64,000 nucleotides of DNA from Streptomyces sp. SID12488 (GCF_010548275.1 NZ_JAAGLT010000001.1:186001-250000); one strand, 5' to 3'; shown: positions 9,101-18,167, counted from the stretch's first letter. Notes: generated from the letters alone by a model not told the origin. Numbers and translations: made by a program.

Positions 9101-12100
9101 GAAGCAGGGACGGAGCCTGGGAAAGTGTTGGCCAGGGTGCCCGAGGGCGCGCCATTGTCGTGGACCTGACTGTTAGAGATGTACGCCAGGCCGCGGTCGT
9201 CATAGAGGGTTTCGGAGATCACCCGGCCACCGTTCGGGGCGGGGGCCTGCTTCTGCCGGGACCGCAGCAGTCCGTCGAAGATCTCGTAGGAGCTGTTGTA
9301 GGTCTGTCCGTCGGCCTTGAGGGCGTCGGTGCGGACCCAGGTCTCCTTGTTGTCGTTGATGCTGTAGGCGTAGACGATGCTGGCAGCATCGCCGAGTCCT
9401 CGTGAGCGGTTCGGCATCCAGACCGACTGCAGGCGGCCGAGGGCGTCGAAGGACCACTCGGTGACGTTGCCGTTGGGGTCGGTGGTCTTGGTGGCCGTAC
9501 CCCAGGCCGGATCCACCTCGGTGATGGAGGTGAAGAGCTTGGGGTCGGGGTCGACGGACGTCTTGGACGTCAGCGGTCCGTAGCCGGTGTCGTCGGGGAC
9601 ATAGGTCGTCGTAGCCGTGCGGTTAAGGGCGTTGGTCGCGGTGAGCGGTCGGCCCAGATTGTCGTAGGTGGAGCTGGACACCCGCTGGTAGACGGGGGTC
9701 TTGTCCACCGCGTTGTAATTGGATACTCGGTAGGACGCGGTGATCTCACCCTTGGTGGGCGCTACTCCGACCGCTTGGTCGTCGTAGGCCGTAGTGATGT
9801 CGGAGATGACGTTGTCGGGAATCACCGGGGTGGTCGCGCAGGGAACCGAGTAGGTCTCGGTGCGTGAGACCGTGTTCACCAGCCAGGCCGAGGTGTTGCG
9901 CGCGTAGCTGGTCCGCACGCACGACTCATCGCCTGTCTTGGCGGCGTCTCCGCTGTCCTCGACGGTCATCGGCATGCCGTACGTGGTGTCGTACGTGGTC
10001 TTCTGCTTGACCGTGCGAGTGCCGGTGGAGGTCTTGGTGCGGGTGGTGGTCTCGTCGGCCTGGACGATTCGGGACTCGGTGGTACCCCAGCTGTAGGTGT
10101 GACTGCCGGTCTTGTAGGACCAGGGAGTGTTGATGGTGCCGCTGAGCTCCTCGGCACCGTTGTAGATGATGGTCTCGCGGACGAAGCCGGCGTACTGGCG
10201 GGAGTCGTCGATGGCGGTACCGGTGGAGTCGGTGACCTTCTCCACCCGGGCGGTGCCGTCGAGTTCCTTCTCGCCGTTGAGGCCGCGCATGTAGAGCGTC
10301 GACTTCTTGCTGCGCGGGCCCTCGGAGTCCCCGGAAGTCTCCACGACCTTGCCGTAGCCGCGCCATTGCGACCAGGTGCGGTTGGACGGCTTGGTCAGAC
10401 CTTCGTCGTCGGCGTAGGCCCAGCCGGCGCCGTCCTGGTAGTCGTAGTACTTCTCGCCTGTGTCGCCGTGACCGTAGGGGTCGTCCTGGAAGACGGAGGT
10501 GACCACGTACTTGTGGAACCAGTCGGTGACCGGGGTCGCCCCGGACTGGGACCACTTGACCGGGAAGCAGCGGCGGGTGTTCTTGTCGACCGCCGACGGC
10601 ATGCTGGTGCCCCAGATGCAGTCGGGGTCGGAATAGTTGGCGGTGAGGGTGGAGCCGGTCTCGGACTTGATGGTGCGCACCCGCCACTTGATGTAGCGCA
10701 GGGTGTCCGGACCGCTGCCCTCGACGTGGTTGGGCATCTGGATGCCACCGAAGACGATCGGCGGCATGGCAGCCGTGGTGGTGTTGGCCTTGCCTGTGTT
10801 CTGGATGGACTTCAGCCACAAGCTCGCCGAAGAGGCGTCACCGGGGTCGGGGAAGCTCTGCTCCAGGTGCCAGGTGTCCACGTCCCGCTGGGTGGTTCCA
10901 CTGCCGGTCCACACCGAGGTGGTGACGTCGGTGAGGCGCTTGCGAGTGAAGAAGGACGGGCCGATCTGGGTCGCGCACTTGGTGCTGGCCGCGCAGATCA
11001 TGTCGAAGGGCACGTCGGGCCAGTTGGCCTTGGTGTCCGCAGTCAGGCTGGAGCAGCCGCCCGAGACGACGCAGCGTTCGGCGTAGGTGAAGCGGACCTG
11101 CTGTGCGGCGGGCTTAGCGTAGATCAGGTCGCTGCGCAGGCCGTAGTCGATGCGGTTGAGGTAGCCGCCCCGATAGTAGAGCGTGCCGTTGACGGTGGTG
11201 TCGGCGTTCTTGGAGTAGTAGTTCGGGTCCCTGGTGTACCAGTAGGTGGAAGCGTTGTCGTGGGTGTCCACGGCGTAGTCCAGGTTCCAGCGCCAGGCCT
11301 GGTTGCAGAACGAGTCGGCGAAGCCGGTCGACTTGTAGCAGGGCTCGCCGGAGTCGTCGCCGAAGACGGGGACGGTCCATACGGAGTTGGTGACCGGGTC
11401 GTCGGCGGCGGTGCCGTTGTCGCTCCAAGCGGGCATTCGGTGCTTGCCGAAGAAGTACTGGATGCCGGAGGCATCCGTGACCTTCCAGTACTCGGTGTTG
11501 TCGTCGCCGTTGCCGGTGGCGCCGGTCAGGTGCTCGACGCGGGTGCCGTCCTCGTTCTTCACCTTCCACGAACCACCGGACGCCTGCGACAGGGCCGCGG
11601 TGTCACAGGCCGCCTTGTCGGTGCAGGCGTTGACCAGCTCCACCGCCTTCCCGTTGAGGACCAGGGTGGCGTTGGCGTACTTCCAGCACAGATCTCCCTT
11701 GCCGGACTGGCCGTCATCCTTGCAGGAACCGTACTTGCGCTCGATATAGGACTCCGTGATCGAGAAGCCTTCGCCGATCACGGAGGTCTGATTGTTCTCG
11801 CCGGCCGTACGGCCGTCTACCGAGGCGGAGTTGTAGGAGATCGAAAGATTCGGTGCCGGACCGGCTGTGGCCGGGGGGACCCGCAGCGGGTAGTTCCATG
11901 TGAAGTCGCCCGTGCTACCGCCTGCCTCCCAAGTCGCGGTCGGGGACAGCGAGGTGGCGCTGTAGTCACCTCCGCCGCCCGAGCTGTCGGCCGCTGCTGC
12001 CAGCAGCATCGGGGTACCGGCTGCGAGGGTGCGGGCGGAGACGGTGCCCGTGAGTGTCTGAGACTGCGCGTCGTTCCCAGCGCCCGCCACTGGGCTTTGG

Positions 12101-12795
12101 GTGCGGCAGGACTTCTTCTCCGGGGTGGTCAGCGCACACGCCGGGAGTGTCACCAGGCGCAGGCGGGGGCCGAAGCTGCCTCCGTAGACGTCCTTGAAGG
12201 AGGAGTAGTCCAGGGAGACCCGGAGGTTGTCGGTGTCAGTCGGGGGCTTACCGGACGCAGCTCCCACCGGGTCGACGGTGAGCAGGACTCCGTTGACGCC
12301 CGCCTTCTTCGCGGTCGACTGGGAGTGGACGCCGAGCGCCACCTTCTCGGCCGGGCCGGTGGCCTTCGCTTCCCTCTTGCTCTTCGTCTGCTTGCCCACC
12401 GGGACAGCGGGCTCCTGAGCCATCGTTACGCCGAGCCCTCCGACGGTGGCGGCTGCCTCGCGGGTCGCAGTGACGTTGGCGGTGACCTTTCCGGCCTTCG
12501 GCCATGCGGCGTGCTTCAGCCGTTCACTGGTCGCGCGGGAGGCGGAGGCGGCCTTGTCCTTCGGAGCCTTGGACGTGCCGGGCTTGAGCACGCCCACCTT
12601 GTCAATTTTCGCCTCGGCCTGGTTCTCCAACTGCTTGCGGGCTGCCGGGGTTTGGGCCTGGGCGGCCAGGTCGTAGCCCGAGGGAACCACGACTTGGGGA
12701 AGGACGGAGAGGGAGACGACGAGCGCGCCACGGCCGAGCCAGCGCGACAGCAGAGGGCTCGGTCTCCGCATACGGGAGTGGGATGAGGCAGACAC
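6181..12795 (-). CDS. Secreted Rhs/YD-repeat protein with C-terminal papain-like toxin
   Basis: About 2204 residues from the GTG at 12795 (VSASSHSRMRRPSPLL); the ATG at 12771 is an alternative. An N-terminal hydrophobic stretch (GALVVSLSVLPQVVV) suggests export. A SpvB/TcaC-like region follows, then many YD repeats forming the Rhs shell. The core ends at GAREYDPAAGRFLSVDPVL near residue 1850. After DPTGL comes a variable tip of about 320 residues: a hydrophobic stretch near 2003-2025, then NCRACVV, GGHVFNV and FLDGQSG. These supply the Cys (2097 or 2100), His (2168) and Asp (2183) expected of papain-fold polymorphic toxins, some of which deamidate glutamine. The target is unknown. Confidence 0.9.
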   Translation of the reverse strand: MSASSHSRMRRPSPLLSRWLGRGALVVSLSVLPQVVVPSGYDLAAQAQTPAARKQLENQAEAKIDKVGVLKPGTSKAPKDKAASASRATSERLKHAAWPKAGKVTANVTATREAAATVGGLGVTMAQEPAVPVGKQTKSKREAKATGPAEKVALGVHSQSTAKKAGVNGVLLTVDPVGAASGKPPTDTDNLRVSLDYSSFKDVYGGSFGPRLRLVTLPACALTTPEKKSCRTQSPVAGAGNDAQSQTLTGTVSARTLAAGTPMLLAAAADSSGGGGDYSATSLSPTATWEAGGSTGDFTWNYPLRVPPATAGPAPNLSISYNSASVDGRTAGENNQTSVIGEGFSITESYIERKYGSCKDDGQSGKGDLCWKYANATLVLNGKAVELVNACTDKAACDTAALSQASGGSWKVKNEDGTRVEHLTGATGNGDDNTEYWKVTDASGIQYFFGKHRMPAWSDNGTAADDPVTNSVWTVPVFGDDSGEPCYKSTGFADSFCNQAWRWNLDYAVDTHDNASTYWYTRDPNYYSKNADTTVNGTLYYRGGYLNRIDYGLRSDLIYAKPAAQQVRFTYAERCVVSGGCSSLTADTKANWPDVPFDMICAASTKCATQIGPSFFTRKRLTDVTTSVWTGSGTTQRDVDTWHLEQSFPDPGDASSASLWLKSIQNTGKANTTTAAMPPIVFGGIQMPNHVEGSGPDTLRYIKWRVRTIKSETGSTLTANYSDPDCIWGTSMPSAVDKNTRRCFPVKWSQSGATPVTDWFHKYVVTSVFQDDPYGHGDTGEKYYDYQDGAGWAYADDEGLTKPSNRTWSQWRGYGKVVETSGDSEGPRSKKSTLYMRGLNGEKELDGTARVEKVTDSTGTAIDDSRQYAGFVRETIIYNGAEELSGTINTPWSYKTGSHTYSWGTTESRIVQADETTTRTKTSTGTRTVKQKTTYDTTYGMPMTVEDSGDAAKTGDESCVRTSYARNTSAWLVNTVSRTETYSVPCATTPVIPDNVISDITTAYDDQAVGVAPTKGEITASYRVSNYNAVDKTPVYQRVSSSTYDNLGRPLTATNALNRTATTTYVPDDTGYGPLTSKTSVDPDPKLFTSITEVDPAWGTATKTTDPNGNVTEWSFDALGRLQSVWMPNRSRGLGDAASIVYAYSINDNKETWVRTDALKADGQTYNSSYEIFDGLLRSRQKQAPAPNGGRVISETLYDDRGLAYISNSQVHDNGAPSGTLANTFPGSVPASAETVFDAAGRATESIFRVYDQEKWRTKTDEQGDRTAVTAAAGGTGTLTMVDARGRITERREYGGPIPTGTDYTRTLYDYTPGGQLKKMTGPDGAVWTYGYDLRGRKTTSTDPDKGKVDTTYNDVDQALTATATLDGVSRTLITDYDELGRKIGTWDGAKDNAHQLTKFTYDSLAKGLPTASIRYVGGTTGKIYYQIVTGYDTLGRAKGTRTGIAATDDLVAIGGAPQTFTTSTAYNIDGTVQSTSMPAVASLPAETVTNSYNSLGMVTGTDGMTDYVQNIGYSPYGEIEETRLGTSTGAKQLQILNRYEDGTRRLTNTHTVDQTNTGYTNDVDYIYDISGNVKSITDNANGKDTQCFAYDGYRRLTEAWTPSSNDCATARSASALGGPAPYWTSWTFKPGGLRDTQTERKATGDTATAYGYPAVNATGGGQPHTLTSVTVDGGTVKTYTYDEQGNTTKRYGSTGTAQILTWDIEGELTRLTEGTKTTDYLYDANGELLIRRGPGKTVLYLGGQELHYDTVAKKFTAQRYYPAGGATAVRTESGLSWMVDDHHGTASMTVDATTQAVTRRYTKPFGESRGVTPSAWPDDKGFLGKPTDADTGLTHVGAREYDPAAGRFLSVDPVLAPDDHESLNGYAYANNTPVTLSDPTGLRPITDCERGCSDGNGGRYHDYMTMGPNGTWVYHSTQTYTQTFQYQKAGGGTGSGSMTVTVRTDGGHKSAQVVFKKGPDPKPQEREGWQCRSCWAMGTNPNYDPNAHDLPDTGKLATWQKVVLGVVGAVAVVVAAAPVLAVLAEGCLATAPVCAAEIAEIATGGASGGSLAVGGGAAVGVGGYSAARSTILGGKYYAPETGLKILINPGGGELNCRACVVSLDQLMANGARSNAIPTLERGSEKVIEDFYGRKFRNRSFSNIVTDMQKAGPGARGIVWGKDSDGGHVFNVTNLDGRVTFLDGQSGNAGHASTWDSYSFMRTD

Positions 12796-12862
12796 GGTGG
12801 GTTTTCCGTTTCCGGACGTGGGAGGTATCCCTGGCGGAATGGCTGAAGAGGTGGGGAGCCGA

Positions 12863-12892
12863 CCGGTGTCCGGGCAGATGCCCGGACACCGG
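12863..12892. terminator. Perfect hairpin between the LamG and Rhs genes
   Basis: Fourteen-base arms CCGGTGTCCGGGCA and TGCCCGGACACCGG are separated by only GA, in the 103-base gap between the LamG gene stop and the Rhs start. There is no T-run on the minus-strand side. It may therefore be an attenuator or RNA-stabilising structure that sets the ratio of the two proteins rather than a full terminator. Confidence 0.6.
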
Positions 12893-12898
12893 CGGTGG

Positions 12899-15800
12899 TC
12901 ACTGCTCGGCGTTGTAGAGATCGCCGATCGTGCTGCCGTCCATCGCCCCTGCCCAGACCCGCACGTTGGCGATATGGCCGGGGAAGTAGCGGGAGGTGAC
13001 GCCGTCGATCCGGCCACGTCCCACTTCGAACTTTCCTGCCCCCTGCCAGGGAGCGATGTAGGCACTGCCGTCCTCGCTGGCCACTCGGCCGCTGTCGACG
13101 TAGAGCAGGATCGCGCCGCGCTTCGTGGAGTCCGCGTCGTCGTCGCTGGCGTACTGCGCGTCGTACACGACGGTCAGCCGGACCCACGTGTTCTTCTGTG
13201 CGACGGACGAGTCCTGGGTGGTCCAGGTGGCTCCGGTGCCGTCCTTGCTGGGACGGCCGAACTTCCACCTGCCGTTGCTTTCTCCTGCTGGCTGCTCGTA
13301 CCACAGTCCCCAGGAGGACTGGGTGGTTCCTGGCTGGCCGAAGACCTGGAGCGAGTAAGCCTTGGTGGTATCGGACAGCTTGGCGCCGTCGAGCCGTACC
13401 CAGGCCGTGGCGGTGAAGGAGCCCGTGTCATCGACCAGGGGTCCGTCGGTCGTGGCGTAGGAACTGGTCCCGTTCAGGCTCATCACCTGACGGGTGGGCA
13501 GTCCCAGGTCCGCGTTGTCGGCCGTATCCGGGTCGATGCCCAGAGTCGTGCCGTTCAGGGTCATGGGGCGGATGTATTCGGAACGGTCGCTGATCGTGGT
13601 GCCCTGAGCGCGGGTGGTGTCCGTGGCGTCCCAGTCTCCGAGCAGGGTAGTGATCGGGTCGCCTGCCGTGTCGTCGCTGATGTCCTCGTCTTCCAGGCGA
13701 GCATCCTGAACGACCTCGGAGTCGGCCAGGGCACGAGCCCAGACCTTCACCTCGTCAATGCGACCGCTGAAGTATTCGCCCCAGGTTGCGTCGTAACGCA
13801 GTCTGCCTACTTGGAGCGCCCCGTTCGCCTTCCAGGGGGTGCTGAACTTGACCGGCTCGCCCTGCGCTCGCCCGTTGACGTAGAGCTGAATGGTCTGGCC
13901 GGCAGCGTCGTAGACCCCGGTGAGATGGGTCCACGCGTTCAATACCGGCGGTTTGGTACCGATGGAGCGGGTGATCGTCGCGCTGCTGACGTCACTTCCG
14001 TGCCGGTTGAAAACCCAGGCGTTGTACGCCGTTGAGTAGTAGAGCTGGAAACCGGAAGCGTTCGTGCCCGCCTGGGACAGCGCCGTGTAGTTCCGCGAGG
14101 TGTCCCGCAGACGCACCCAGACCGAGGCGGAGAACGACTTCGAGGTGTCCAGGACGGCCGTCGCTGTCTGGGCAAAGCCCGTGGAGCCGTCAAAAGTCAG
14201 CGAGCGCGTTCCGCTCCGTTCCAGAAGTGAGTACCCGGCGCTAGGAGAGGCGGACGGAGTGAGTGGGTGCTGTGTCGCCGTTGTGCTGTCCGTGCCGTTG
14301 TTGTCCAGGTGCCAGATTCCGGTGGGCTTCTCCGCCCCATTGACCAGGAAGCTGTAGTAGCCGGTGAGTGAACTGTGTGCGGCGGCGTCGAATCCCCATA
14401 CCTGGATGGTGTTCTCGCCGGCCTGGTCCGGAGTGATCGAGACCGCGGTAGCTGCACCCTTGGCCACGTTGATCGGGTTGGAGACAGCGCCACTGTTCAG
14501 GCGCCACTTGTACGACACGACGTCGGACTGGATACCGGCCGTGTTCGCGTTCGTGTCCGCCGGGGTGAAGGTGAACCTGCCCGCGGTGCCCACCGCTCCC
14601 GACGCCGGATTGGTTTCGGCAGGCGGGTAGAGACCGTCCGCGCTGGTCACGATGGGCGATGGCGGCCGGTCGGTGTCCACCCGGAAGTAGCACCAGGAGG
14701 ACCAGGCCGAGTCCAGAACGCCGGTGCTACCCCGGTCCGACTTGAAGTACGCCTGGGTCTTCACGCGCATCCGATAATCGGTCTGCGGAGCCAGCGCGGA
14801 GGTCGGGGAGGCATCGCGTTTAGCATTGTCGGCCACCCACGCCTCACTGGGAGAAGCCGCAGACCAGGCGCGGCTGGACCCGTCCGCCTTCCACACCTCG
14901 AACGCCGCACGAAGCTGGGAGTTGGAGCCGTCCGCCGACTGCACGGTGGCGATCATCTTCGGCGTGGTGTCACTCGTGGCAAGCGGAAGCGCGGATGTGT
15001 TGCAGGCCTGGCCCGCGTTGCCCTGCTGGACACCGACCGTCGTCGGCTTGCCCGGATAGGAGATGTAGGTGACCGAAAGCTGGGCATCGTCCCGGAATCG
15101 CGCCCAGGAGGCGGCGTTCGACTCGTCGTGAGCGGTCAGGGAGAACGTGATGGCAGCTTTCTTCGCTTCCACGAACTCGCGGACCTTCAGGGTGAGGTTC
15201 TCGTCCGCCTCATCGGCCACGTTGTCGCTGAACCGTACCCAGTTCGCCGGCTGCGACGGGCTGCACAGCCCGCCACGGCCATAGGAGACATTGCGATCAC
15301 CCATGAGGTCAGTGGCGGTCGGACGGCCCGACCAAGTGGTGGAGGAAGAGATGTCCTTGCTGACAAGGCTCAGGTCATACCAGCGCGCATCACACGTGAA
15401 GGTCCACGTCTGGTAGGCCGAGAACGTGACGTCAAGAACCTTCTTGCCGTAGAGCGAAGACAGCGGGTACTCGAAGTAGAGCCGCTGGGTGTACGGGGAC
15501 GAAGCACAGAGATATCCGTCGTAGTTCGAGCAACGGCCGGTTCCCTTGTCGCCCTCCCACTCCCAGAACTTGTCCCCGTCGGAGGAGAGCGCGGTCCAGT
15601 CGCCCCGCACAACGCCCTTGGTCGGCGGATCCACGTACAGGGGATAGACGGTGTCCTCGCCTCGTAGGAGGGACAGGTCGGGCGCGAGTTCCAGGGTGCT
15701 GCCCTTGATCGCCAGCGCGACGTCGGCAGTCGTGTCTCCGGGCCCCGGTCCGGCCGCAGGGTCGTCCGGGCCGCCGTCTCCCCGTACCTCAGGGCTGGTG

Positions 15801-16624
15801 GTCACTGCGGCTGTGCGCATGCGCGTGACCGCAGGAGCTTCTCGTTGCACCGCGTCACCGGCGGAGTCCCACATGCGCCCGGCGGGGCCTTCGAAGACCT
15901 TGGCCCCGTTCTCGTCGCGTGCGACGAACCCTCCGTCAGGTCCCGGCGCAAGGGTCAAACCCTCGCCTTCGGTAGTGATCTTGAGGTTCGCCAACGCGGG
16001 ATTGGCGGCGGCCTCAGCATTCTTGACAACCAGAACCTGGGTGAACCCTCTACTGACGGCGGTCAGCTTGAGGTCCACCCCAGGGAGCACATCAGCGTAT
16101 GTCGCGACGCTGCCGTCGAGTTGGGGTTCCGGAAGCGCTGTCGGCCACCCGAAGGCCAGCTCACGCCCATGGTCGTCCAACGTGACCATGCCGCCGCCAG
16201 AACCGCCGCCGGAGAACTCGACCTCAGTCGCTGTGGACCGGGCCCTGATCTTGCCGTCTGCGGCGCGCACAAGGGTGGTGTCGATATCAGCCCAGGAACC
16301 GTCGCTTTGCTTCGCACGAACCGGCGCAGCACTCGACTCCTGGGTGAAAGTGCCGTCGGGATTCGCGAAAATCTGGGAGATCTCAGTAGTCGCCGAGGGG
16401 ATCTCCACCCGCTCACCGGACGAGGCTGCCAACTCAGCGGCCTTGGACTCAGGAGAGGGCACTTCGGACGCCGCATCTGAGACAGCGGGCGCTTGCGCCA
16501 TCGCCGATCCCCCCAGAGCCGGAACAGCCGCAGCAAGCGATACAACGACCACCGCTCCGCACACACTGTGACGTATTCGACGCCACCCCCCAGCCAACAC
16601 AAACCCCACCCCGGTCTCATGCAT
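12899..16624 (-). CDS. Large secreted LamG-domain protein, Rhs partner
   Basis: 1241 residues with an N-terminal signal peptide (hydrophobic VVVVSLAAAVPALGG, probable cleavage after AMA). The middle holds beta-rich sequence with DNRxxP-like surface repeats. Two LamG/concanavalin-like modules follow: SFSASVWVRLRDTSRNYTAL near residue 800 and SFTATAWVRLDGAK near 1050. Each ends in a segment of the type INxxRVWARAL (VKVWARAL, VRVWAGAM). Such proteins are often encoded directly upstream of Rhs genes in Streptomyces and may bind cell-surface glycans. The start at ATG 16624 is reasonable; a GTG eight codons on follows a G-rich stretch and is also possible. Confidence 0.85.
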   Translation of the reverse strand: MHETGVGFVLAGGWRRIRHSVCGAVVVVSLAAAVPALGGSAMAQAPAVSDAASEVPSPESKAAELAASSGERVEIPSATTEISQIFANPDGTFTQESSAAPVRAKQSDGSWADIDTTLVRAADGKIRARSTATEVEFSGGGSGGGMVTLDDHGRELAFGWPTALPEPQLDGSVATYADVLPGVDLKLTAVSRGFTQVLVVKNAEAAANPALANLKITTEGEGLTLAPGPDGGFVARDENGAKVFEGPAGRMWDSAGDAVQREAPAVTRMRTAAVTTSPEVRGDGGPDDPAAGPGPGDTTADVALAIKGSTLELAPDLSLLRGEDTVYPLYVDPPTKGVVRGDWTALSSDGDKFWEWEGDKGTGRCSNYDGYLCASSPYTQRLYFEYPLSSLYGKKVLDVTFSAYQTWTFTCDARWYDLSLVSKDISSSTTWSGRPTATDLMGDRNVSYGRGGLCSPSQPANWVRFSDNVADEADENLTLKVREFVEAKKAAITFSLTAHDESNAASWARFRDDAQLSVTYISYPGKPTTVGVQQGNAGQACNTSALPLATSDTTPKMIATVQSADGSNSQLRAAFEVWKADGSSRAWSAASPSEAWVADNAKRDASPTSALAPQTDYRMRVKTQAYFKSDRGSTGVLDSAWSSWCYFRVDTDRPPSPIVTSADGLYPPAETNPASGAVGTAGRFTFTPADTNANTAGIQSDVVSYKWRLNSGAVSNPINVAKGAATAVSITPDQAGENTIQVWGFDAAAHSSLTGYYSFLVNGAEKPTGIWHLDNNGTDSTTATQHPLTPSASPSAGYSLLERSGTRSLTFDGSTGFAQTATAVLDTSKSFSASVWVRLRDTSRNYTALSQAGTNASGFQLYYSTAYNAWVFNRHGSDVSSATITRSIGTKPPVLNAWTHLTGVYDAAGQTIQLYVNGRAQGEPVKFSTPWKANGALQVGRLRYDATWGEYFSGRIDEVKVWARALADSEVVQDARLEDEDISDDTAGDPITTLLGDWDATDTTRAQGTTISDRSEYIRPMTLNGTTLGIDPDTADNADLGLPTRQVMSLNGTSSYATTDGPLVDDTGSFTATAWVRLDGAKLSDTTKAYSLQVFGQPGTTQSSWGLWYEQPAGESNGRWKFGRPSKDGTGATWTTQDSSVAQKNTWVRLTVVYDAQYASDDDADSTKRGAILLYVDSGRVASEDGSAYIAPWQGAGKFEVGRGRIDGVTSRYFPGHIANVRVWAGAMDGSTIGDLYNAEQ

Positions 16625-16644
16625 TTTTCACAGACAAGGGGTGA

Positions 16645-16673
16645 TCTTTATTTTTCATAAACCTCTACGTCAA
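16645..16673 (-). promoter_or_regulatory. Candidate promoter of the LamG-Rhs-immunity operon
   Basis: On the minus strand, TTGACG is followed after exactly 17 bases by TAAAGA, about 20 bases before the LamG gene start. The -35 box is close to consensus and the -10 box weak. The surrounding 280-base gap (16625-16903) is AT-richer than its neighbours and shows no convincing gene. Confidence 0.4.
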
Positions 16674-16903
16674 GCAAGTGTGACCTTCACCACTCTTCAC
16701 CTTTGGCCACATAAAGCGGCGGAAACGCCAGCTCGAGAAGCCACATCTCACATAACGGACTACGCCATCGCTTGAGAAAGTCAACGATTCCACAGCAGGG
16801 GCCTGGACGACACCCCCAGCCACCCAGGATCGGGGCGCTACAACACCTACTTCAGCAGGCGCAGGATGTGCGAAAGTGCGCCGCTGCGGTGCGTCCGACC
16901 CGG

Positions 16904-17197
16904 TCAACCCACGGTCTCGCTTCCCCCAGGCCCATCGGCGGACTGCACCACTCCTGGTTTCGCAATGACGAACACACCCTTGCCCTGGACACCCTGAACG
17001 ATCCCCTCAGCCGCAAGCACTTCGATAGCCGACTTGCTGGTGCGTCGACTTACCGCCCCGCCCGTCTCCTCTTCCAACTCGTAGTGAGACGGGATGCGTC
17101 GGCCGACCGGGATGACGCCGTGTCGAATGCGCTCACGCAGGACGGATGCCAACTGCAAATACATCGGGGTGATGCTCTCCCGGTCGATCTCGATCAT
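16904..17197 (-). CDS. GntR-family transcriptional regulator (short)
   Basis: 97 residues from ATG 17197 (MIEIDRESITPMYLQLASVL). It is a winged helix-turn-helix of the GntR type, with LRERIRHGVIPVGRRIPSHY and VSRRTSKSAIEVLAAEGIV, then GVQGKGVFV in the wing. There is no effector domain, so it is about the size of stand-alone GntR repressors common near Streptomyces mobile elements. No clear ribosome-binding site precedes the ATG. It is divergent from the small-gene cluster at 17363 and probably controls it and itself. Confidence 0.88.
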   Translation of the reverse strand: MIEIDRESITPMYLQLASVLRERIRHGVIPVGRRIPSHYELEEETGGAVSRRTSKSAIEVLAAEGIVQGVQGKGVFVIAKPGVVQSADGPGGSETVG

Positions 17198-17252
17198 GGT
17201 TGGAGCGTAAGAGGTCAACTCAGGCCAGCATAGGTCGGGATATCACGAGTAG

Positions 17253-17270
17253 AGACGTACTAAGACGTAC
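17253..17270. promoter_or_regulatory. Direct-repeat operator candidate in the divergent promoter
   Basis: AGACGTAC occurs twice, at 17253-17260 and 17263-17270, ten bases apart and so on the same DNA face. A further GTAC lies at 17279-17282. The repeats sit between the GntR gene start and the plus-strand operon start, where a GntR dimer operator is expected. Confidence 0.5.
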
Positions 17271-17362
17271 CAAGTTGGCGTACAGTCAGATGTCACCAGA
17301 AGACCCCGGCGAGTCGGTCAGGACCCCCGGGGGATGGCCACCAACCCTGGGAGGTTGACGAC

Positions 17363-17782
17363 ATGCGCGAGCGTAGCGCGGCTGTATTGATCGGGGTATT
17401 GATGCCCCTGTTGCGCTGGGTGCTCCCAGCCACCGGCAGGCGACGGCACACGACTCTGGAGTTCAACCGAACTCTCGCAACCAGCGAGAGCGCAAAAGAT
17501 CATGCTCACCTGACAGCGCCGGTACCGGCCCAGCTCCAGTCGCCGTACAGCACGGACCTGGGAGCTCTGGACGGTTCGGCATCCCGTCTGTCACGGCCGT
17601 ACCTGCCCGCGCTCAATGGCCAAGCCCCGGAGAGGGACGCAGCACTCCGCACCGCCCGGGTGCGGCCCTACTGGACGGCGAGAGAACGGCGGCGGCGCGT
17701 GCTGGTGCTGTCGGCCCACTTCCGTCTCGACCTCGACACCCTCAACATTCACACGGTCCCGGCCATGGGTGGGGTCCGATGA
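17363..17782 (+). CDS. Hypothetical protein of a Streptomyces small-gene operon
   Basis: 139 residues. ATG 17363 is preceded by GGGAGG. The N-terminus contains LPATGRRRH, then a proline- and alanine-rich linker. The end reads LVLSAHFRLDLDTLNIH, a pattern seen in many uncharacterised Streptomyces proteins next to GntR regulators. It has no signal peptide or obvious catalytic motif. It is the first of four overlapping genes and overlaps the next by four bases. Confidence 0.8.
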   Translation: MRERSAAVLIGVLMPLLRWVLPATGRRRHTTLEFNRTLATSESAKDHAHLTAPVPAQLQSPYSTDLGALDGSASRLSRPYLPALNGQAPERDAALRTARVRPYWTARERRRRVLVLSAHFRLDLDTLNIHTVPAMGGVR

Positions 17783-17979
17783 CCGCGCCGCTGGCGGACA
17801 CGGACACGTGCGGGATGCTCCGCTCCTCCCTGCTGTACCGCGCACCGATCTTCAGCGAGAGCGGCGCGTGCGTGCTCGCCAAGGGGCACACCGGGGATCA
17901 CAGGGATGTGCGTGGCGGCACGTGGTACGTGATTCCGCTCTACCCCGCGACCGACGCCGAAAGGGAGACAGCCGAGTGA
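17779..17979 (+). CDS. Small protein with C-x-L-A-K-G-H-T-G-D-H motif
   Basis: 66 residues from an ATG overlapping the previous stop (ATGA). The core ACVLAKGHTGDHRD places one Cys and two His close together, a short metal-binding-like motif recurrent in small Streptomyces proteins. Function unknown. Confidence 0.78.
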   Translation: MTAPLADTDTCGMLRSSLLYRAPIFSESGACVLAKGHTGDHRDVRGGTWYVIPLYPATDAERETAE

Positions 17980-18167
17980 GCAACGCCCACGAACCAGCCT
18001 GGCCGTCGGAACCCCCTTACGTATCCGGCCCCTGCATCATCGGTCCTCACAACCGATGCCACGACGGCGAGCCCCGTGAGAGCGGTGTACCAGGACTGCG
18101 CTACCTGGTGTGCACCTGCATCTGTCACCGCCCCGATCTCACCCTGCCGAAGGGATCTGGCACGTGA
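17976..18167 (+). CDS. Small Cys/His-rich protein
   Basis: 63 residues from GTG 17976, overlapping the upstream stop by four bases (GTGA). Cysteines and histidines cluster in GPCIIGPHNRCHDGEP and YLVCTCICHRPD, suggesting one or two bound zinc ions. Coding is supported by the overlaps at both ends and by position in the operon. Function unknown. Confidence 0.75.
   Translation: MSNAHEPAWPSEPPYVSGPCIIGPHNRCHDGEPRESGVPGLRYLVCTCICHRPDLTLPKGSGT

Noticed and set aside
10099..12786. Long plus-strand frame of 895 codons across the Rhs gene
   Set aside because: Antisense shadow of the Rhs coding sequence; Val/Gly-rich, without ribosome-binding site or any family motif.
16665..16907. 80-codon minus-strand frame between GntR and LamG genes
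   Set aside because: No ribosome-binding site, no regular protein pattern; lies in the promoter region.
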